Position numbers and translations under genes: made by a program. Positions 61,214-64,000 of a DNA stretch of 64,000 nt are shown piece after piece; positions within the stretch are counted from its first letter, which is position 1, and each line of letters opens with the position of its first letter. This DNA is from Lachnospiraceae bacterium. GTDB taxonomy: Bacteria; Bacillota; Clostridia; Lachnospirales; Lachnospiraceae. The notes under the pieces are model-generated. The model had not been told where the DNA came from. It made no database searches and worked only from the letters and a program-made list of their open reading frames with translations. Location: contig CAJTGD010000016.1 of the NCBI GenBank assembly GCA_910575475.1, forward strand, positions 59,431 to 123,430. Reading direction: 5' to 3'.

Positions 61214-62779
61214 CTATTTTAATTTGTAAACCTTTTTATTTGTCATTCCTTCACCATACAATATTCCTAGTTTTTCAGCTTTCCTGAGCAGAAGTCCGGC
61301 AGTTTTCGTTCTTACCGACAATAACTCAGCAGCTACAGCACTTCGTATTTTCCCATTCTCACGCAAGTATTTCAAAATCACGTCCATACGGCTGCATTCC
61401 AGTTCAGACAATCCTTTTTCTAAGAGTTCGCCCATAGGTTCGCCCACTTCGCCCATAGGTTCGCCCCCTTCGCCCATTAATTGTCCTCCACCTGTTTCCT
61501 TATACTCAAAGCCTTCTCTACATCGTATGGTCGTAATTAAATAATTCCGTTCTTCATCAGTTTCAAATTCTGGCATTGGCGATCCGTTTTGTTTTAACTC
61601 TCTCAGAATTTTGGTAATACCAGTGGACTGCTTTTCTGAGAGATCCATATCTTTCAGGAATTCTCCTATCCGACGATTTCGATATTTACGGGCGCGCACC
61701 TTTCCTGCCGCAAACTTTTCCATATCAATCCACCGATAAGGCCCCGGATAGTTAATGATCTGGATATAATCCACATAGATACGAATCTCTACCGGTTCGG
61801 GTTCCCGATAAAGCTTATGAAATTCTGCGTTGACCAAAACCTCCTCCAGTGCATTATATGGATAGTTAAAATATCTTTCTGCCTCCGCCTGTCCTTGAAT
61901 TTTAACCACCTTTTCTACAATTACGTTATTTTTTATATAGTCAAGGGCATCTCGAATCTGTTTCCAAATCGGTCCGGTAAAAGTCTTTTCTGTAAAATTA
62001 TCCGACGCTTCTGCGTCAGGATCATGGAACCATACCAAATCAATCTGTGCTCCTGGAATTAATTTCTCCGGGTGGTCAGTAAACATCAGAACACCAATGT
62101 TCCGAATCTCATGGTCTGTATCTGTTTCATTCGCCACCTCCAGTGCAACAAGTATCTCTTCCAAAGAAAGATTGTTGATATCTTTCACTAAAGAACTATT
62201 ACTTTCACGAAGGTAATCCTCCACATAAGCACGGCGAATAGAATCCATTGCTGCGCGCCTGTTTATCCTGTCATCAAAAGGAACAGAATTACATTTATCA
62301 AAAAGCTCCGCAACTTCATCTGCCTTTGCCGCAGTCGTCAATGATGCCGGACGAATCCAATATTGCATTCTTTTATTTGCTCTTGTTCCTTTTTCTGCAT
62401 ATACATCTTCCGGTGCCTGGTAAGGACCACTGTCACCTGCTGTACACCACAAATAGAGAAGATATACTTCCGATTCGTGATAATTGATCACTTCAATCTT
62501 CGGAATATAACGTGGTACAATTTTATTGCAATATTGAAATATTTCCTGCTGAATCATATCGAGATTTTCTTTTGGTATCCCTTTCAGCGGAAATTTGGGC
62601 ATTCCATTTTCTGCCCTGACACCAATGACCAGATATCCGCCGTTTACATTTGAATAATCATTTGCAAAAGCACAGATTGTGTGAATAATATCGCTGGGAT
62701 TCCATCCTTCTTTATATTCTACACGATTCTGTTCGACAACTCGACCTGCTAGCAAGGTATCTATTTTTAAAGGAATCAT
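61214..62779 (-). CDS. AlbA_2 domain protein with C-terminal ATPase and winged helix
   Basis: 521 residues. The N-terminal AlbA_2 (Schlafen-like) domain has RVEYKEGWNPSDIIHTICAFAND and GGYLVIGV. A GHKL-type ATP-binding region follows around FNYPYNALEEVLVNAEFH and the STGITKI segment. Then comes a repetitive linker of MGEVGEP units and a winged helix (RMDVILKYLRENGKIRSAVAAELLSVRTKTAG). Such proteins are proposed regulators and are common in mobile islands. GGGAGG is 6 bases before ATG 62779. Base use is more AT-rich than the core genes. Confidence 0.85.
   Translation of the reverse strand: MIPLKIDTLLAGRVVEQNRVEYKEGWNPSDIIHTICAFANDYSNVNGGYLVIGVRAENGMPKFPLKGIPKENLDMIQQEIFQYCNKIVPRYIPKIEVINYHESEVYLLYLWCTAGDSGPYQAPEDVYAEKGTRANKRMQYWIRPASLTTAAKADEVAELFDKCNSVPFDDRINRRAAMDSIRRAYVEDYLRESNSSLVKDINNLSLEEILVALEVANETDTDHEIRNIGVLMFTDHPEKLIPGAQIDLVWFHDPDAEASDNFTEKTFTGPIWKQIRDALDYIKNNVIVEKVVKIQGQAEAERYFNYPYNALEEVLVNAEFHKLYREPEPVEIRIYVDYIQIINYPGPYRWIDMEKFAAGKVRARKYRNRRIGEFLKDMDLSEKQSTGITKILRELKQNGSPMPEFETDEERNYLITTIRCREGFEYKETGGGQLMGEGGEPMGEVGEPMGELLEKGLSELECSRMDVILKYLRENGKIRSAVAAELLSVRTKTAGLLLRKAEKLGILYGEGMTNKKVYKLK
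61427..61477 (-). repeat. 21-bp tandem repeat inside the AlbA_2 gene
   Basis: Two full 21-base units (61427-61447 and 61448-61468; 20 of 21 identical) and 9 bases of a third encode MGEVGEP-type heptads. The frame is kept. Confidence 0.85.
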
Positions 62780-62818
62780 CACACACCTCCCATTGTTTTG
62801 AATATATCAGATATATTT

Positions 62819-63841
62819 TCATCTTTCCTCCACCATTTCCAGCAGTTCTTCTACTGCCCTTTCATCTCTCACCCTGATCAGGTTATCCCATGCGTCCTCT
62901 TTTCCAAGAAGATTCATACCGCCATGCCATACAAGAGACTGGTCGATAACAGCAAAGTGTCCCGCTTCCCCATCCGCAATTTTCGTATGGATTCCGCAGA
63001 CTTTCATTTCTTCAATCAGCGTATACGTGAAATCCGCATTATGAAATGCATCCGATTCCGGATTTTCTGTGATAACGGTTATGTCAACTCCCGCTTCCTG
63101 CCGGGGCTTCATCAAATAGATCAGCCGTTCCACCTTATCCTGCGTGATCTGTGGGCTGGAAATGATAATCTCTTTTTCTGCCTCGATCAGATCCTGTTCG
63201 AACACAGCCGTATAGTTTCCTGAATCATAGATTGCCCCAGCCTCCTGCTTCCTCTGCGCCGCATCTGCTGAAATCTGAAACCCGATTTTCTTGTATGTCC
63301 TGAGCCGTTTTAAATACATATTGTGAAATTGGGGAATATGGGAATCAATGTAATCATATACCACAACATCCTGTTTTCCCTCATAATCCCGATTCAGCCG
63401 GCCCACATATTGTTCCAGCCTTCCCTGATAGGAAACCGGTGCCGCAAGCATCAGCGTATCCAGTCTCGGACAGTCAAAGCCTTCACCGATCTTTTGTCCT
63501 GTGGCGACCAATATCATGGATTGATCCCGCGGAATTTTCTCGATCTGCATTCTGACAGCTTCGTTTTCTTTATCTGTATTGCCTCCATATAACAGGAAAG
63601 CCTGATCCGCCGCCTGTCTGACATTCTCATATATCCATTTTGCCTGTTCTTTATATCTGGTCAGTATGACAGGCGTTCTCCCGAGCTTTACACAGGATCT
63701 CACATCTTCTGCGATTTGTTGATTCTGCCACTCGTGACTGCTGATAAATGCATACAAAGCGTTAATGTCCGGTTTCCCGCCTCCCGTGTAGATGACTCTT
63801 GTATAACGCGGAATCACAAGGTGTTCTATGCCCTGTTCCAT
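62819..63841 (-). pseudogene. 5'-truncated DEAD/DEAH-type helicase with phospholipase-D-like tail
   Basis: 340 residues from the first ATG. Helicase C-terminal domain motifs are visible: ATGQKIGEGFDCPRLD (motif V-like) and QYVGRLNRDYEGK (motif VI). The C-terminal 130 residues look like a degenerate PLD unit (GHFAVIDQSLVWHGG). Walker A and DEAD/DEAH are absent; the frame continues upstream (GYKYTALERT) only to a TAA at 63896-63898. So it is the back part of a larger helicase, like those of TOTE-type or other conflict systems. Whether the stub is still translated is unknown. Confidence 0.7.
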
Positions 63842-63903
63842 GGTTCTTTCCAGTGCCGTATACTTGTATCCTAAAATCCGAGTTTTAGTTACTCGTTAAA
63901 ATA

Positions 63904-64000
63904 TCAGTCTCTGGTAACACCAAGATATTTAAGAAATAATTTATCACGCTCAATTATCTCGGTTTTCCAACGTTTTCTGCCAAATCTTGTGTCTACTGTC
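63904..64000 (-). CDS. C-terminal end of an unrecognised gene
   Basis: The minus frame is open from the window edge to TGA at 63904-63906, giving 31 residues ending DKLFLKYLGVTRD. The composition is basic and helical. It is too short to place. It lies 63 bases before the helicase fragment ATG and could be the gene whose arrival truncated it. Confidence 0.35.
   Translation of the reverse strand, partial: TVDTRFGRKRWKTEIIERDKLFLKYLGVTRD

Noticed and set aside
61427..61477. Short repeats considered as a CRISPR array
   Set aside because: Units are adjacent without spacers, are in frame and coding. No CRISPR array or cas gene is in the window.

Overview
The window looks like chromosome of a Lachnospiraceae-type Clostridium (Firmicutes). 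The evidence is a sigH gene next to rlmB, mrnC and cysS; a PolC-type polymerase; the ylxM-ffh-rpsP-khpA-rimM-trmD-rplS-lepB-rbgA-rnhB order; DUF4364, DUF1540 and MocR-type genes; class III ribonucleotide reductase; and strong AGGAGG-type ribosome binding sites. No species can be named from sequence alone. Almost everything is housekeeping and runs on the minus strand.

Layout. 1-1098: 3' end of a TIGR01212 radical SAM gene and a DUF4364 gene (+). 1122-5480: rarA, tcdA and a polysaccharide deacetylase (-), then a MATE transporter (+). 5600-12900: tRNA-Thr, dtd, sigH, rlmB, mrnC, cysS, cysE, an Eis-like acetyltransferase and ispF. 12900-16800: tRNA-Met and tRNA-Val, dut, and nrdG-nrdD behind a probable pair of NrdR boxes. 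16770-24700: metAA, an AI-2E exporter, small Cys-rich genes, purA and cardiolipin synthase, with a MITE-like insertion between the last two. 24800-33900: MocR regulator, glnS, galT-galK, a flavin reductase and a CBS-type pyrophosphatase. 34000-38330: an S1 protein (+), the Feo iron-uptake cluster behind a palindromic operator, and a second tRNA-Thr. 38490-48350: mscS, pgeF, yraN, then the long ribosome/SRP/secretion operon. 48460-60500: glyA, polC, ispG, hisC, a second aminotransferase and a DUF2156 protein. 60600-64000: a MobA-like transferase, then a more AT-rich accessory end with an AlbA_2/ATPase protein, a 5'-truncated helicase fragment and the end of an unrecognised gene.

How the genes work together. 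Translation and its quality control dominate: CysRS, GlnRS, Dtd, TcdA, RlmB, TrmD, RimM, L19, S16, SRP54, RbgA, Mini-III and tRNAs. Around them sit DNA precursor supply and replication (NrdDG, Dut, RarA, PolC, RNase HII), sulfur amino-acid entry steps (CysE, MetA with Glu111, so probably acetyl-CoA dependent), isoprenoid synthesis (IspF, IspG), Leloir galactose use and ferrous iron uptake.

I found no convincing new multi-gene system. The points most worth a second look are non-coding or at the edge: a 145-bp element with 13-bp terminal inverted repeats and a 10-11-bp target duplication just after cls; two 47-bp near-identical inverted copies of a hairpin repeat bracketing feoB-feoA-feoA-tRNA; a small gene interrupted by an in-frame stop between metAA and nrdD; and the truncated helicase beside an AlbA_2 ATPase at the right end.
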